Source: UBA965 sp040396955 (GTDB lineage: Bacteria; Chloroflexota; Chloroflexia; Chloroflexales; Roseiflexaceae). From it: 64,000 nucleotides of DNA. The notes beneath the pieces are model-generated. The model was given only the letters and a program-made list of their open reading frames with translations. It was not told the origin of the DNA and ran no database searches. The stretch covers positions 1-64,000 of the forward strand of contig JBBAWX010000012.1 in the NCBI GenBank assembly GCA_040396955.1, read 5' to 3'. Below, one piece after another: positions 8,515 to 17,668 of the stretch (its first letter is position 1; every line of letters starts with the position of its first letter). Made by a program: the position numbers and the translations under genes.

Positions 8515-8663
8515 TACGGGGTCTCGTAGGGATACGGATAGTCGACGCTCGGTGTGGGCGTCCCCGCCGGCGTACTCGGGCTCCCGCACGAACCGAGAAG
8601 CAGGCTCAGGCAGAGCAGGCTTGACAGAATGATGAGTGTGCCTATGTGGCGTCGTGTGCGCAT
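8514..8663 (-). CDS. Small 49-aa lipoprotein, translationally coupled to DUF192 protein
   Basis: 49 aa. It has a basic start (MRTRRH), a hydrophobic core of leucines and the lipobox LLGSC (Cys26). A Ser/Thr/Pro-rich tail with a Tyr-Pro repeat ends at ETP. AAGGAA lies six bases before the ATG. The stop (TAA) overlaps the next ATG in TAATG. The lipobox, ribosome-binding site and coupling together support a real gene. It would be a lipid-anchored surface peptide; function unknown. Confidence 0.7.
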   Translation of the reverse strand: MRTRRHIGTLIILSSLLCLSLLLGSCGSPSTPAGTPTPSVDYPYPYETP

Positions 8664-8809
8664 GGTCGTTCCTTAGTGTTTGGTCGCTTCCTGCATCATA
8701 CACCGATTGTCGATTGCTGTGACAACAATAATCCGCGGATTGTGTGATGCAGCTCGTGGGCTGCCAAGAGTGCCGTTTTTTACTTCAAAGCAACATTACA
8801 TCCCTAATG

Positions 8810-10597
8810 TTATTTCGAAATGGGGTGCGAATCACCGTCGGTGGCGCGTAGCATGCTCATTACGCATTCACATGCCACACGCCACGTTGCATCGGCGGGG
8901 AGCACCCGTGGGGATATGAGTGCTTGAAAGCGGGTGTATTCATGCGGATGAAGCAGCTCGTCGACGGCAATCTCCAATCGCTCAGCACGTGGCGAATCAT
9001 CCGTAATCACACCAGCCATCAAGGCGTGTTGCGTGGCCACAAACAGGGGGGAAGAGGGAGGGACGTCGATGGCCCACGCCACGGGCTGCCCCTGCGCAAT
9101 CAATCGGTGCTGTAGGCGTGCCAAAGCCTGTGGATCGCTGGCAACAGCGGCCGGAATGCAGTGCATGGCATGTGCGAGAGCCACACATTCACCCGCCGCG
9201 AGGCCGATGTTCCATTCCACAGGGTGTAAGCGGTATGAGCCATTCGATAGGTGCGTGGTGGCAATGTTTTTGCACCCCATTAGCAGATTGTCACAGTCGG
9301 GCGGAATCAAAGCACCGAGTGGAATCTGGAAGGGACGTGTGGGGGTGAACATGCTGTTCGGATTGCCCGGTGCCGGGTGCAAGTCCATGAAGTACCAGCC
9401 CACACCCACGCTGTCTGGGTAGTGCTTGGCGCGGGCGCTCGGCTGGGTGCTCGCAAGCAAATCCTCAGCCACAATGCGGGTCAGTCCCGGAGTGCGCCGT
9501 GATTCACGGATGTAGGGGTGCATCGACAGTCCATCAGCGGTCCCCATGACCTCTGGGTAGAGGCGTAATTCCGGGTATCCGTGGCCGTGGCCGTCATCAC
9601 GTGGCATTTCGGTCTGCATCCAGTACAAAAACGCCAGCGACAAGCGCTTGGCTTCGTCGAGCCGTGCGGCTATCGTCTGTGCCGGTACATCGATGATCGT
9701 GCCATGATGATAATCGTTGCTGTTCCAGTTGATCATGGCCACATCGCGCGTAGTCGATCGATCGTGTGCGCTATCCCACAGCCGGCGATAGGTCCAAAAG
9801 GGCGGGAGCCCGGTTGAGCCCGTCGTGAATACCCGAAAGGGGCGGTCTTCGCCGTGCTCGCCTTTCAGCGTCAAGGTAAACGGCTGACGGTCTCGTAGTT
9901 GTGCATAGCCCTCTGGTTTGGCAATCCGGTGGTATTCACCCGGGCAGTACTCTACGGCAAAGCAGTAGGTGAAACCTTGGATTTCACCGGGGATGGCGTG
10001 TTCGGGGGCGCGGGTTTCGCCCGTATCGTGGCGACTTTCCGCCCCTACCACATAACGGAGCTGTGCCATGGCCAGCACATCGCCCTGTTCACTCGCATCG
10101 ATGAACCAGGGTGCGCTGAGGGTGAGGTGCGGCCTTTGGCCGGAATGCTGAATAGTTACCGCCATCAGCTTGCGCCCCGTGCGTTCAACATGCACCAGCT
10201 GAGAGTTGTGGTAGACACAACACAGCCCTTGATCGACATACGGTTGCATCATTTCAACAAGGACTCCAGCGGCGACACCCGGATAAAAACACACATTGCT
10301 CACCCAGGCACTCCCAGGGTTGAAGCTGGCCATGTCGGTGGGTGCAACATTATGTAATTGTGCCATCTCACGCCGGATGGATGCACGCATCTGCAGGTAG
10401 GTGGGCGAGCCACCAAACGTTTCAATGTAGCGATGTTCGTCGAGGGCACTCACCCCCTGGCTGCTCGCCTGCCCTCCCAACCAGGTTGTCGGCTCGACAA
10501 TACAACAGCGCAGACCGGCCCGACACAGCTGTAGCGCTGCAGCCACTCCGCCGAGACCTCCGCCAATAATGACGACATCAGTGTGCACGTGTTGCAT
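8810..10597 (-). CDS. FAD-dependent oxidoreductase (FAD_oxidored family)
   Basis: 595 aa. The N-terminal Rossmann motif is GGGLGG at about 12-17 with the downstream acidic end (VEPT). The family signature WLGGQASSQGVSALDEHR follows shortly after. Further conserved regions are FIDASEQGDVLA and the C-terminal NLLMGCKNIATTHLSNGSYRLHPVEWNIGLAAGE. These match the FAD-dependent oxidoreductases often annotated near xanthan-lyase or glycoside-catabolism genes. Substrate unknown. AGAGGT lies seven bases before the ATG, and the longer frame to 10645 lacks support. It is divergent from the deacetylase-fold gene. Confidence 0.83.
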   Translation of the reverse strand: MQHVHTDVVIIGGGLGGVAAALQLCRAGLRCCIVEPTTWLGGQASSQGVSALDEHRYIETFGGSPTYLQMRASIRREMAQLHNVAPTDMASFNPGSAWVSNVCFYPGVAAGVLVEMMQPYVDQGLCCVYHNSQLVHVERTGRKLMAVTIQHSGQRPHLTLSAPWFIDASEQGDVLAMAQLRYVVGAESRHDTGETRAPEHAIPGEIQGFTYCFAVEYCPGEYHRIAKPEGYAQLRDRQPFTLTLKGEHGEDRPFRVFTTGSTGLPPFWTYRRLWDSAHDRSTTRDVAMINWNSNDYHHGTIIDVPAQTIAARLDEAKRLSLAFLYWMQTEMPRDDGHGHGYPELRLYPEVMGTADGLSMHPYIRESRRTPGLTRIVAEDLLASTQPSARAKHYPDSVGVGWYFMDLHPAPGNPNSMFTPTRPFQIPLGALIPPDCDNLLMGCKNIATTHLSNGSYRLHPVEWNIGLAAGECVALAHAMHCIPAAVASDPQALARLQHRLIAQGQPVAWAIDVPPSSPLFVATQHALMAGVITDDSPRAERLEIAVDELLHPHEYTRFQALISPRVLPADATWRVACECVMSMLRATDGDSHPISK

Positions 10598-10692
10598 GCG
10601 TGTGACCTCTTGTGGGCACGATAATGACCTCATATATAATACCATGCAAGGACTGGATGGCCCGTTTGCGGGTAGCCCAAAAGGAATGTCTC

Positions 10693-11490
10693 ATGTCGAT
10701 TCCCGTCTTCTTCACCATCAATCTGCTGGGCGCAGGCCCAAGCAAAGAGACTCCGCCCGACTGGGAGTTTGCTGGGCGTACTCTCGATAGTCTTGTGAAC
10801 GCACTGTTGGCTGAAGGGGTACCACCGACCATTTTTTGTAGCCCGGAGAGTATCCGCGCACATACCCCCATGCTCGAAGAGTTCATGGATCGTGGCTGTG
10901 TCCTCGGGGTATTGGTTTCACCATCGCAGTCTGCGCTCCTCGACGGCCAGGTGCCGCTGGGAAAATTGCCGCTTGCGCAGCAAGCGCAGGTCCTACATGC
11001 GGCCATTGAGCACTATCAGCGGTTCTTGGGTCAGCGTCCACTGGTGTTACGGAGCGGGTTTTCATCGGCTACGGCTGAGACCTTTGCATTATGTAAAAAG
11101 CATTTCATCACACACACGTCAATGAGCATGCCGGGAGCGCGTCTCAGTCAGCTCGGCAGCCTGTGGGATGCCACAGACACGGCCATACACGACATCAGCG
11201 GGTTGACCGAGATTCCAATCACCACCAATCCTGACGAGCGGCTTTTCAACCGCTTTCCCCTGTACTTATCGCCCGAAGTTGGTGACGCAGCCGTCTACAC
11301 CCGGCTCATTGAGCGCGGCAAAGCGACGGGTCATCTGTGTGTGGTGGCCAACAATCACGCCGACTACTTTCAACCGGAGAGCGTCGTACGTGCGAACCTG
11401 TTCGCACTGCTCGATCTCATTCACGCTGACGCATCACTACGCCCGTGTACGATACCACCACCACGATCCAATGAGCGTGGAGATACTTAG
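10693..11490 (+). CDS. Polysaccharide-deacetylase-fold protein lacking the usual catalytic motifs
   Basis: 265 aa, no signal peptide. The layout resembles a NodB (polysaccharide deacetylase) barrel: an opening beta strand FFTINLLGAG, a helix leading to TIFCSPESIRAHTPMLEEFMDRGCVLG, then LVLRSGFSSATAETFALCKK. However, the usual T-F-D-D-G motif reads T-I-N-L-L-G and the H-S/T-x-x-H metal site is not present. It may be inactive or use a different chemistry. AAGGAA precedes the ATG; a TATAAT-like -10 is at 10635-10640. The 3' end overlaps the convergent CruF gene by 54 nt. Assignment is tentative. Confidence 0.5.
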   Translation: MSIPVFFTINLLGAGPSKETPPDWEFAGRTLDSLVNALLAEGVPPTIFCSPESIRAHTPMLEEFMDRGCVLGVLVSPSQSALLDGQVPLGKLPLAQQAQVLHAAIEHYQRFLGQRPLVLRSGFSSATAETFALCKKHFITHTSMSMPGARLSQLGSLWDATDTAIHDISGLTEIPITTNPDERLFNRFPLYLSPEVGDAAVYTRLIERGKATGHLCVVANNHADYFQPESVVRANLFALLDLIHADASLRPCTIPPPRSNERGDT

Positions 11491-12225
11491 TAGTGCCGCA
11501 ATCCAGTAGCCGTCGTTGAGGGTCATCACCGCAAAAAGCAGGCTTGAGCTGAGCATGGAAACAATGGGAAGCCGGCTAGCCTGTGCCGGAATGCGACGAA
11601 GCCAGAAATCGGTGAGCGCGGCCAAACTATACCCCACAAGCCACCAGCCAGCAAAATTCACGGTGGGCACCCCATAGTAGGGGCCCGTATCATGCCAAAC
11701 CCAGTAACCGTTGATGTGGGTGGCAACTGGCTCGATTTGAATGTCGAACAGCATGACAATCAGGCCCGTTCCCAGACAACGAATCCACCACGAAGCCTGT
11801 GGTCGGAGGGTCAGCACACTCTGCCAGGCCCCAGCAATCACCATTAGCCAGGCAAAGACGATGACCACAGGGACTGTGTCGAAAAACATGGGACCGAGCA
11901 CTGTCGTGTAGTCGTAGGCCCCAAAGGGGATATCATATGTTGCGCCTACGTGCTCAACCCCCCATGCACCCACTGCGATAATCACGATTGGCCACCAGGC
12001 AGTGCGCCCCAACCACGTCAGCAACCAGAGTGCAATGCTCATACCCTGCAGCAACAACAGTACCCCGCCAAATCCCCGGGCACTAGTAGGGATCTCACCG
12101 AACAGCAGGGTAAGAATGCTTCCTGGCAAAAGTGCGAGGTAGATCAAGAAGACACAGCGCGCCCATCGTTCAGGATGATGCCAAATGTGGCGTGACCAGA
12201 CGTTCCGTACATCAGAGATGCCCAT
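11437..12225 (-). CDS. cruF: Carotenoid hydratase-like membrane protein (CruF/DUF422)
   Basis: 262 aa with about seven membrane segments. The region GVEHVGATYDIPFGAYDYT and the following LGPMFFDTVPVVIVFAWLMV are the hallmark of the DUF422 carotenoid-biosynthesis family (CruF, bisanhydrobacterioruberin hydratase), which hydrates the 1',2' double bond of acyclic carotenoid ends. AGGAGG lies directly upstream of the ATG at 12225. Its first 14 nt overlap the 3' end of hyuB, so the two genes are translationally coupled, an odd functional pairing. No other carotenoid gene lies in the window. Confidence 0.8.
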   Translation of the reverse strand: MGISDVRNVWSRHIWHHPERWARCVFLIYLALLPGSILTLLFGEIPTSARGFGGVLLLLQGMSIALWLLTWLGRTAWWPIVIIAVGAWGVEHVGATYDIPFGAYDYTTVLGPMFFDTVPVVIVFAWLMVIAGAWQSVLTLRPQASWWIRCLGTGLIVMLFDIQIEPVATHINGYWVWHDTGPYYGVPTVNFAGWWLVGYSLAALTDFWLRRIPAQASRLPIVSMLSSSLLFAVMTLNDGYWIAALLSISTLIGSWWWYRTRA

Positions 12226-13765
12226 ATCCACCTCCTGCGGGCGTATAGAGGTGCAGGACATCGCCGTTCTGAACGGCATGTGTCCCTTTCCCGCCGATAT
12301 CAACACATACGCCGTGCTGTTCGAGCAGGTTGATTCCGCATGCCCCTGGTGCACCACCCAGATGGCCTTGTGGTGCAAAGACACGTCGTTCACTGAGGAC
12401 GGTCACCGTGGCTGGCACCAAAAACCGCACCGCCTTGTACAAGCCATCACCGCCGCGATGCATGCCGCCCCCGCCACTCCCTGAGCGGATGGCCAGTGTT
12501 TCAACGCGTACTGGGTAGAGGCGCTCGAAGGCTTCGACGGGGGTATTGCGTGTATTGGTCATATGTGTTTGTACTGCCGAAAGTCCAGGCGCACGTGGGC
12601 GCGCTCCCATGCCCCCTCCAAGTGTTTCATAGTACGCAAATGGGGTGCCATCAGAGCGGACACCGCCCATCGTCCAGTTGTTCATCGTCCCCGCTGATTG
12701 CGCCGGGATACGATCAGGGATGGCCTGTGCAAGCGCCTGCAAGACGGCATCGACGACCCGTTGCGATGTTTCAACGTTGCCACCGGCTACTGCGGCAGGC
12801 GGCAACGGGTTGAGGAGTGACCCATGCGGGATATGCCAATGCAGGGGGCGATAGAGCCCTGCACTGGCCGGCATATCGTCACCGGCGAGCAGACGGAGGG
12901 CATATAGCACGGCTGATTCGGTGACTGCTTGGGGGGCATTGAGTGGGCCAGCCGTTTGTAGCGCAGTGCCACTAAAATCGATGTGGATGTGGTCACTGGC
13001 GACGGTCAGGGTTACGACGATGTCAATTGGGGCGTCGGTTTGACCATCGTTGTCGAGATATTCGCGGCCCACGTATGTACCTGGGGGGATACTGGCAATC
13101 AATGCGCGCATTTGCCGCTCGCCATAGTCGATGAGCGCTTGGCAATGATCATCCCAAGTATGTTGCTGATAGCGGGCAATGTATTCTTGGATACGCGCCT
13201 CCGCAATGCGGTGGCACGCAAGTTGCGCGGCGAGATCGCCGCGTCGTTCATCACTGGTCCGCGAATTCCGCGTGATGAGATCAATGAGCGCATGATTGAA
13301 CACCCCACCTGCAACGAGACGCACGGGTGGGATAATGATGCCCTCTTGATAGATCGAGGTACTCATGGGCATCGAGCCCGGCGTAATACCACCCACATCG
13401 GCGTGATGAGCTCGGGTCGCACTGTAGGCGACGAGTTCATTGCCGACATACACTGGTGCCACACTCGTGAAATCCGGGAGGTGGGTACCACCAGCAAAGG
13501 GGTCATTGAGCAACACCACATCGCCAGGGAGCAATGGTGCGCACTGGTCAATGGCGGCCGCGACAGAGCGTGGCATGGCGCCCAGGTGCACGGGGATATG
13601 AGCCGCCTGCGCAACCATGTGGCCGTGGCGGTCGAAGATAGCACACGAATAATCACGACGTTCTTGGATGTTGGCAGATAGAGCACTGCGTTCGAGTGCA
13701 GCTCCCATTTCTTCGGCAATCGCCGTACAACGATGGCGAAAAATCTCTAGGTGAACTGCGTCCAT
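12212..13765 (-). CDS. hyuB: Hydantoinase B / oxoprolinase family protein
   Basis: 517 aa, normal for HyuB. Diagnostic stretches are the N-terminal ERSALSANIQERRDYSCAIFD and the GDVVLLNDPFAGGTHLPDFT motif, followed by the HHADVGG metal-type segment. The C-terminal GSGGGGMHRGGDGLYKAV and TPAGGGYG also fit. HyuB pairs with HyuA to hydrolyse N-carbamoyl or cyclic amide rings in an ATP-dependent manner, in the cytosol. No hyuA is adjacent, which is unusual. A TATAAT-like -10 for the minus strand is at 13803-13808, 38 nt before the ATG. Confidence 0.88.
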   Translation of the reverse strand: MDAVHLEIFRHRCTAIAEEMGAALERSALSANIQERRDYSCAIFDRHGHMVAQAAHIPVHLGAMPRSVAAAIDQCAPLLPGDVVLLNDPFAGGTHLPDFTSVAPVYVGNELVAYSATRAHHADVGGITPGSMPMSTSIYQEGIIIPPVRLVAGGVFNHALIDLITRNSRTSDERRGDLAAQLACHRIAEARIQEYIARYQQHTWDDHCQALIDYGERQMRALIASIPPGTYVGREYLDNDGQTDAPIDIVVTLTVASDHIHIDFSGTALQTAGPLNAPQAVTESAVLYALRLLAGDDMPASAGLYRPLHWHIPHGSLLNPLPPAAVAGGNVETSQRVVDAVLQALAQAIPDRIPAQSAGTMNNWTMGGVRSDGTPFAYYETLGGGMGARPRAPGLSAVQTHMTNTRNTPVEAFERLYPVRVETLAIRSGSGGGGMHRGGDGLYKAVRFLVPATVTVLSERRVFAPQGHLGGAPGACGINLLEQHGVCVDIGGKGTHAVQNGDVLHLYTPAGGGYGHL

Positions 13766-13939
13766 ATGTCCCTACTAGGCAAAAAACCACTTCTCTGCTA
13801 TGATTATAGAGGAAAGTAGATACAGCCTGTGTGTATGAGCCCAACAGTGAGTGTTGGTTCCCGCACGTGACGGTAATGGAATCCGTTGTCGGCGGACGGG
13901 AGCGGCCTGCACAGTGTCTGTTTAGTGAAAGGCCTCTGT

Positions 13940-14932
13940 ATGAGTACGAACGTACAAGCGTCCCCCGTCAAGGTGGTTCGCGGATTTGCTGCAGCGCAGG
14001 CACATGCGCACCTCACGTCACACATTCCCTCTGTACATCGATGTGACTACGAATATGACACTCCTCAAGAAATCATCCATTTCGACACTGATTTGCACTT
14101 GGCCGGCGTACCATTGCGCCGTTGGGTCGTTGGTGAAATAACGCAGCCACTCGCTGTTGCGTTTTGTTTTCGTGCCACATGGAATACACCGCGACATACA
14201 TTTTGGGCGCACATTCGCCTTGATCCCGCTTTGCCGGCGGAAGAACAGGTACGCATTGGTGATGAACTGATGCAGACGGTGCAGCAATGGGCTTCAGCGG
14301 CCGGCGCTCAACTCCTACGCCTAATGTCGCACCCTGATTCCCCGACACAGCAGATGCTTGACCGCCACGGCTATCGGCATATTGGCACCGAACAAAAATA
14401 CGTGCTTGATGTGGCCCACGCCACGTTGCCGGCAGTGACTCCGATTGCCATCCCCGGCTATCGAGTTGCCACCTTGGCCGAGTTGATGCAGACCCACACC
14501 GATGCCATTGAACAGGCCTGTCAGCTCCATGCGGCGATTTCACTTGATGTGCCGATGCCCGATGAGCCCATCGTGACGATTACCAAGTTTCGTCGTTTGC
14601 TCGGTGAAGCCCTCGATCCACAACAATACTTACTTGCCATGGTGGACGATATGATGGTGGGTGAATCTATTCTTATGGAAAGTGACGATGACCCGGCCAT
14701 CTACTGGCAGCACGCCACGGGCGTGATTCCCGCCTATCGTGGGCGCGGAATCGCCAAACACTTGAAGCTCCACGCCATTGCCACTGCCCAAGCATTTGGG
14801 GCACAACAACTGTTTACCTGGATGGAAACCTCCAACTTGCCGATTCTTCACCTCAACCAAGAACTCGGCTTTCGTGAATACGTGGCACCAGGAGCTTCCG
14901 TCTACGTCTACGAACGCGCACTGGCCGTCTAG
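13940..14932 (+). CDS. Tandem GNAT acetyltransferase
   Basis: 330 aa. It has two GNAT-like halves: an N-terminal one ending near MLDRHGYRHIGTEQKYVLD, and a C-terminal one with the acetyl-CoA loop GVIPAYRGRGIAKHLKLHA (Q/R-x-x-G-x-G/A type) and the closing TSNLPILHLNQELGFREY. The two-domain layout resembles mycothiol-synthase-like and other double GNATs, in which only one half is usually active; the C-terminal half has the better motif. AAAGG lies eight bases before the ATG at 13940. Divergent from hyuB across about 175 nt. Substrate unknown. Confidence 0.8.
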   Translation: MSTNVQASPVKVVRGFAAAQAHAHLTSHIPSVHRCDYEYDTPQEIIHFDTDLHLAGVPLRRWVVGEITQPLAVAFCFRATWNTPRHTFWAHIRLDPALPAEEQVRIGDELMQTVQQWASAAGAQLLRLMSHPDSPTQQMLDRHGYRHIGTEQKYVLDVAHATLPAVTPIAIPGYRVATLAELMQTHTDAIEQACQLHAAISLDVPMPDEPIVTITKFRRLLGEALDPQQYLLAMVDDMMVGESILMESDDDPAIYWQHATGVIPAYRGRGIAKHLKLHAIATAQAFGAQQLFTWMETSNLPILHLNQELGFREYVAPGASVYVYERALAV

Positions 14933-15573
14933 AAATGACGCGGCCGTCGGGTGCTGAAGGGGTCGAACAACCAGCGAGTTGGCACCACAAGTGTATAGAG
15001 CGATTTGCGTGCCACTGAGCGACGGCTCGGTGGCACGAATAGTGTGCGGAGTAGTTGCTTGCCCCCAGACACGATCCAGTCTGCAATGCTGTGAACTGCA
15101 GCCCCCGTCACGAAGCCGAATGCGATACTGAGGGAAATAATCGGGTGGGCAACGACCCATTCCATGATGCGTTGTGCGAATGTTTGCGAATAGGTGGGAA
15201 TCGGTATCCCAGAGCGTTGAAACACGTATTCGAGTGCAAATAACAGACCGACAATGCACCAATAAAAGTAGAGCAGGCGCAACAGTGGTGGGAGCACTAA
15301 CCCGTGGCTCCAAAAATGCCGGTGGGGAATAACCCATTTGTACGGCTGCCAGAGAAAGAAAAAAAGCCCCCAGCGTTTGTGAATGCGTGAATCAACGTCG
15401 AGATCTGGCGAAAAAAGCACCCCAGAGACCAGGTGGGCCACACCAATCACGGTAGCGACCACCAATGACGATGAATCGTTGACTTCAATGCCACGAAAAA
15501 AACCGTACAAGCCAGGTGCAAGGACGAGGGCTGAGGCAATGGTTAAAAAATCGTGCGTCGGTGTATTTGGCAT
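14929..15573 (-). CDS. DUF2227-type putative metal-binding membrane protein
   Basis: 214 aa with about five hydrophobic segments. The N-terminal PTHD motif, the FSPDLDVDSRIHKRWG stretch and PHRHFWSHG supply clustered His/Asp residues typical of the DUF2227 family, whose members are predicted membrane metal-binding or hydrolase-like proteins. Function is not known. The ATG at 15573 is preferred over a GTG at 15612. The stop overlaps the convergent acetyltransferase by 4 nt. Only 41 nt separate it from the upstream tetR-like gene, so both may be on one transcript. Confidence 0.75.
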   Translation of the reverse strand: MPNTPTHDFLTIASALVLAPGLYGFFRGIEVNDSSSLVVATVIGVAHLVSGVLFSPDLDVDSRIHKRWGLFFFLWQPYKWVIPHRHFWSHGLVLPPLLRLLYFYWCIVGLLFALEYVFQRSGIPIPTYSQTFAQRIMEWVVAHPIISLSIAFGFVTGAAVHSIADWIVSGGKQLLRTLFVPPSRRSVARKSLYTLVVPTRWLFDPFSTRRPRHF

Positions 15574-15614
15574 GGTCTGCTCAGTATGACAAGAAGAGTA
15601 CCTCAAGGACACGA

Positions 15615-16250
15615 TTACTTACGGAGTTGATAGCGCATCCCTTGATCAAGCATGGTCACGAGTTGGTCACAAAACACCACGATCTCTGCCTCACTGAGAG
15701 CCTGTGTGTGCGCCCGTTGTACGACGATGTCCACATGGCTCACGACTAGCTGAAGCACAAATTGGTAGACACGAGGGTCGATGGTGCTTTTGAGTGATCG
15801 ATTGGCAATCCCGTTGAGCACCAATTCTTCAATGAAGCGGGTGTGCGTGGCCGCTCCAATCTCTTGTGCTAGCATTCGTTGCGGCCCAGTATCAATGAGC
15901 GCTCGCTGGATGAGTTGACTTTCGGCGGGGAGGGTGTGCCGTAGCTGTAGACATGCGTGCAGGTAATGCCGAAAAATGGCAAATGCATCTCCATGGGCAA
16001 GCACCGCCACGGGAATCGTGCGTTCGAGATGGTGCATCACACGATCACTCGCCCATTTGACCGTGTACAAGTAGAATTCTTCTTTGTCGGTAAAATATTG
16101 ATAGACGCTCCCTTTGGCGATCCCGAGCGATTTGACAATGGCGCTGAGTGATGCCTGTGCGTAGTTGTGCGCCGCAAATTCATGGAGCGCAGCCTGTACA
16201 ATTGCATCGCGCTTCTGTGCGTCGAGGTTCCACCACGTTGCCGTTGGCAT
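15615..16250 (-). CDS. TetR-family transcriptional regulator
   Basis: 211 aa. The N-terminal helix-turn-helix has the classic TetR form: AALHEFAAHNYAQASLSAIVKSLGIAKGSVYQYFTDKEEFY across about residues 20-60. The C-terminal ligand domain is unassigned. GGAGAG precedes the ATG. It is divergent from the MFS transporter at 16387 with a 136-nt shared region containing two inverted repeats, the usual arrangement of a TetR repressor controlling an efflux gene and itself. The ligand is unknown. Confidence 0.9.
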   Translation of the reverse strand: MPTATWWNLDAQKRDAIVQAALHEFAAHNYAQASLSAIVKSLGIAKGSVYQYFTDKEEFYLYTVKWASDRVMHHLERTIPVAVLAHGDAFAIFRHYLHACLQLRHTLPAESQLIQRALIDTGPQRMLAQEIGAATHTRFIEELVLNGIANRSLKSTIDPRVYQFVLQLVVSHVDIVVQRAHTQALSEAEIVVFCDQLVTMLDQGMRYQLRK

Positions 16251-16261
16251 GTGACTCTCCG

Positions 16262-16294
16262 GTCATATGACGTATGCTTCTCAGTATAGCTGAG
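16262..16294. promoter_or_regulatory. Candidate TetR operators in the divergent region
   Basis: Two inverted repeats lie between the TetR gene and the MFS gene: the perfect 10-mer GTCATATGAC (16262-16271), and CTCAG-TATAG-CTGAG (16280-16294). Both lie within the shared promoter region, close to the regulator's start. They are candidate repressor sites inferred from symmetry and position only. Confidence 0.35.
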
Positions 16295-16386
16295 CGCGAC
16301 AACCCGTGTCAATTTCAGATGGGTATCAGGCAGCGCATACCACAAGTTATGTTATTCTGAAACAGAAGCGTCGCTCGGGAGGTGAT

Positions 16387-17595
16387 ATGACTGCGCAGTC
16401 CGTCAATCAAAACATTCGCTATCTCGTTATTGAGCTTTTTTGGGCGGCCATTGCAACTGCCGGCTATTCATTTGCGGCTGCGTTTGTGATTCGTCTCGGT
16501 GGATCAAATATCATGGTTGGGCTATTGACGTCAGCAGCTGCCGTGGTCAACATGTTGACCACGGTGCCCTTTGCAGCGCTCATGGAGCGGACGAGCCATC
16601 GCAAACCATGGATGATCGGCAGTTTGCTTGCATTTCGTCTATTGCACATTGGTCTGGTATTTGTGCCGTGGTTACCGGCGTACCAAGCTGAGGCGATTGT
16701 CATCATCCTCCTTGTGGCCAATGTGCCTGTGGCCCTCTTCAACGCTGGGTGGTTACCCATGTTCGGCGAAATCATCCCCGTACAGCGACGTGCCAAGTTG
16801 TTTTCGGCCCGTAACGTGACGCTGGGTGCGACCATGATGGTGGCCACCTACGCCTGTGGATGGCTTCTCGATCGGGGCACATTCCCTGGCAACTACCAAT
16901 GGTTGTTTTTGGGGGCCTTTGTGATGAGTATGCTGAGTACCTGGTATGTCAACAAAATGGACATTCCGCCGGTTGCCATCACCGACACTGCGGCCAACAC
17001 CCGGGTATCATGGGCCCAGATGCGTTCGCTCTTTCAAGCATCACGCGGCTATACCGCTATTACCATCAACACGGTCATCTTCAATTTGGCACCGTGGGCG
17101 GCGATTGCGCTCCAACCCATTTATTTCGTGCGTGAACTCGGGGCAAGTGATGAATGGCTGGGCATCTGGTTCGCCATCACCAACGGTGGGGCGATTATTG
17201 GCAATCTCTTTTGGCCCAAACTGATGGAACGCTACGGGTTCCAACGCATTATGACGATTGCTGCCATTCTGAGTAGTGCCTACTTTTTTGCTATCGGCAT
17301 GTTTCCCAATCTGACGATTATTCTGGTGTTGTCAGTGCTGATTGGCATCATCAACCCGGGCATTGATGTGAGTCATTTCAACATTTTGTTGCAGGTATGT
17401 ACGCCAGAGCGGCGCGCCATGGCAATGGGCGTATTTGTGACAATTATGAACGCCGGGCTATTTGTGGCGAGCATTGCTGTGGCACCGCTCATCGACTGGT
17501 TGAGTGCGGGCGTTGTTGTCATCATTCTCGGCGGTATTCGCCTCATTGGCGCCCTGCTTTTCGTCTTCAACCCCGTATTGCGGAACGAAGCATGA
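16387..17595 (+). CDS. MFS transporter
   Basis: 402 aa, about 12 membrane segments, usual MFS length. It starts at the ATG 16387 because GGGAGGTGAT lies directly upstream. The loop after the second segment (AALMERTSHRKPW) corresponds to the MFS A-motif position, and the later MERYGFQRIM region to its repeat in the second half. It is divergently paired with a TetR gene, so drug or metabolite export under TetR control is likely. Substrate cannot be deduced. Confidence 0.85.
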   Translation: MTAQSVNQNIRYLVIELFWAAIATAGYSFAAAFVIRLGGSNIMVGLLTSAAAVVNMLTTVPFAALMERTSHRKPWMIGSLLAFRLLHIGLVFVPWLPAYQAEAIVIILLVANVPVALFNAGWLPMFGEIIPVQRRAKLFSARNVTLGATMMVATYACGWLLDRGTFPGNYQWLFLGAFVMSMLSTWYVNKMDIPPVAITDTAANTRVSWAQMRSLFQASRGYTAITINTVIFNLAPWAAIALQPIYFVRELGASDEWLGIWFAITNGGAIIGNLFWPKLMERYGFQRIMTIAAILSSAYFFAIGMFPNLTIILVLSVLIGIINPGIDVSHFNILLQVCTPERRAMAMGVFVTIMNAGLFVASIAVAPLIDWLSAGVVVIILGGIRLIGALLFVFNPVLRNEA

Positions 17596-17668
17596 GAGTT
17601 TGGTACAATACGAGGTGCACATCCATTGTGTGTACTGCATTGGTGGTAATCATCAAGGGAGAGATATC

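Noticed and set aside
13766..13939. Short ORF (MSPTVSVGSRT) and a CCAACA/TGTTGG hairpin before the tandem GNAT gene
   Set aside because: The hairpin has no T-tract and lies inside the short ORF, and there is no clear ribosome-binding site, so the attenuator pattern seen elsewhere is not met.
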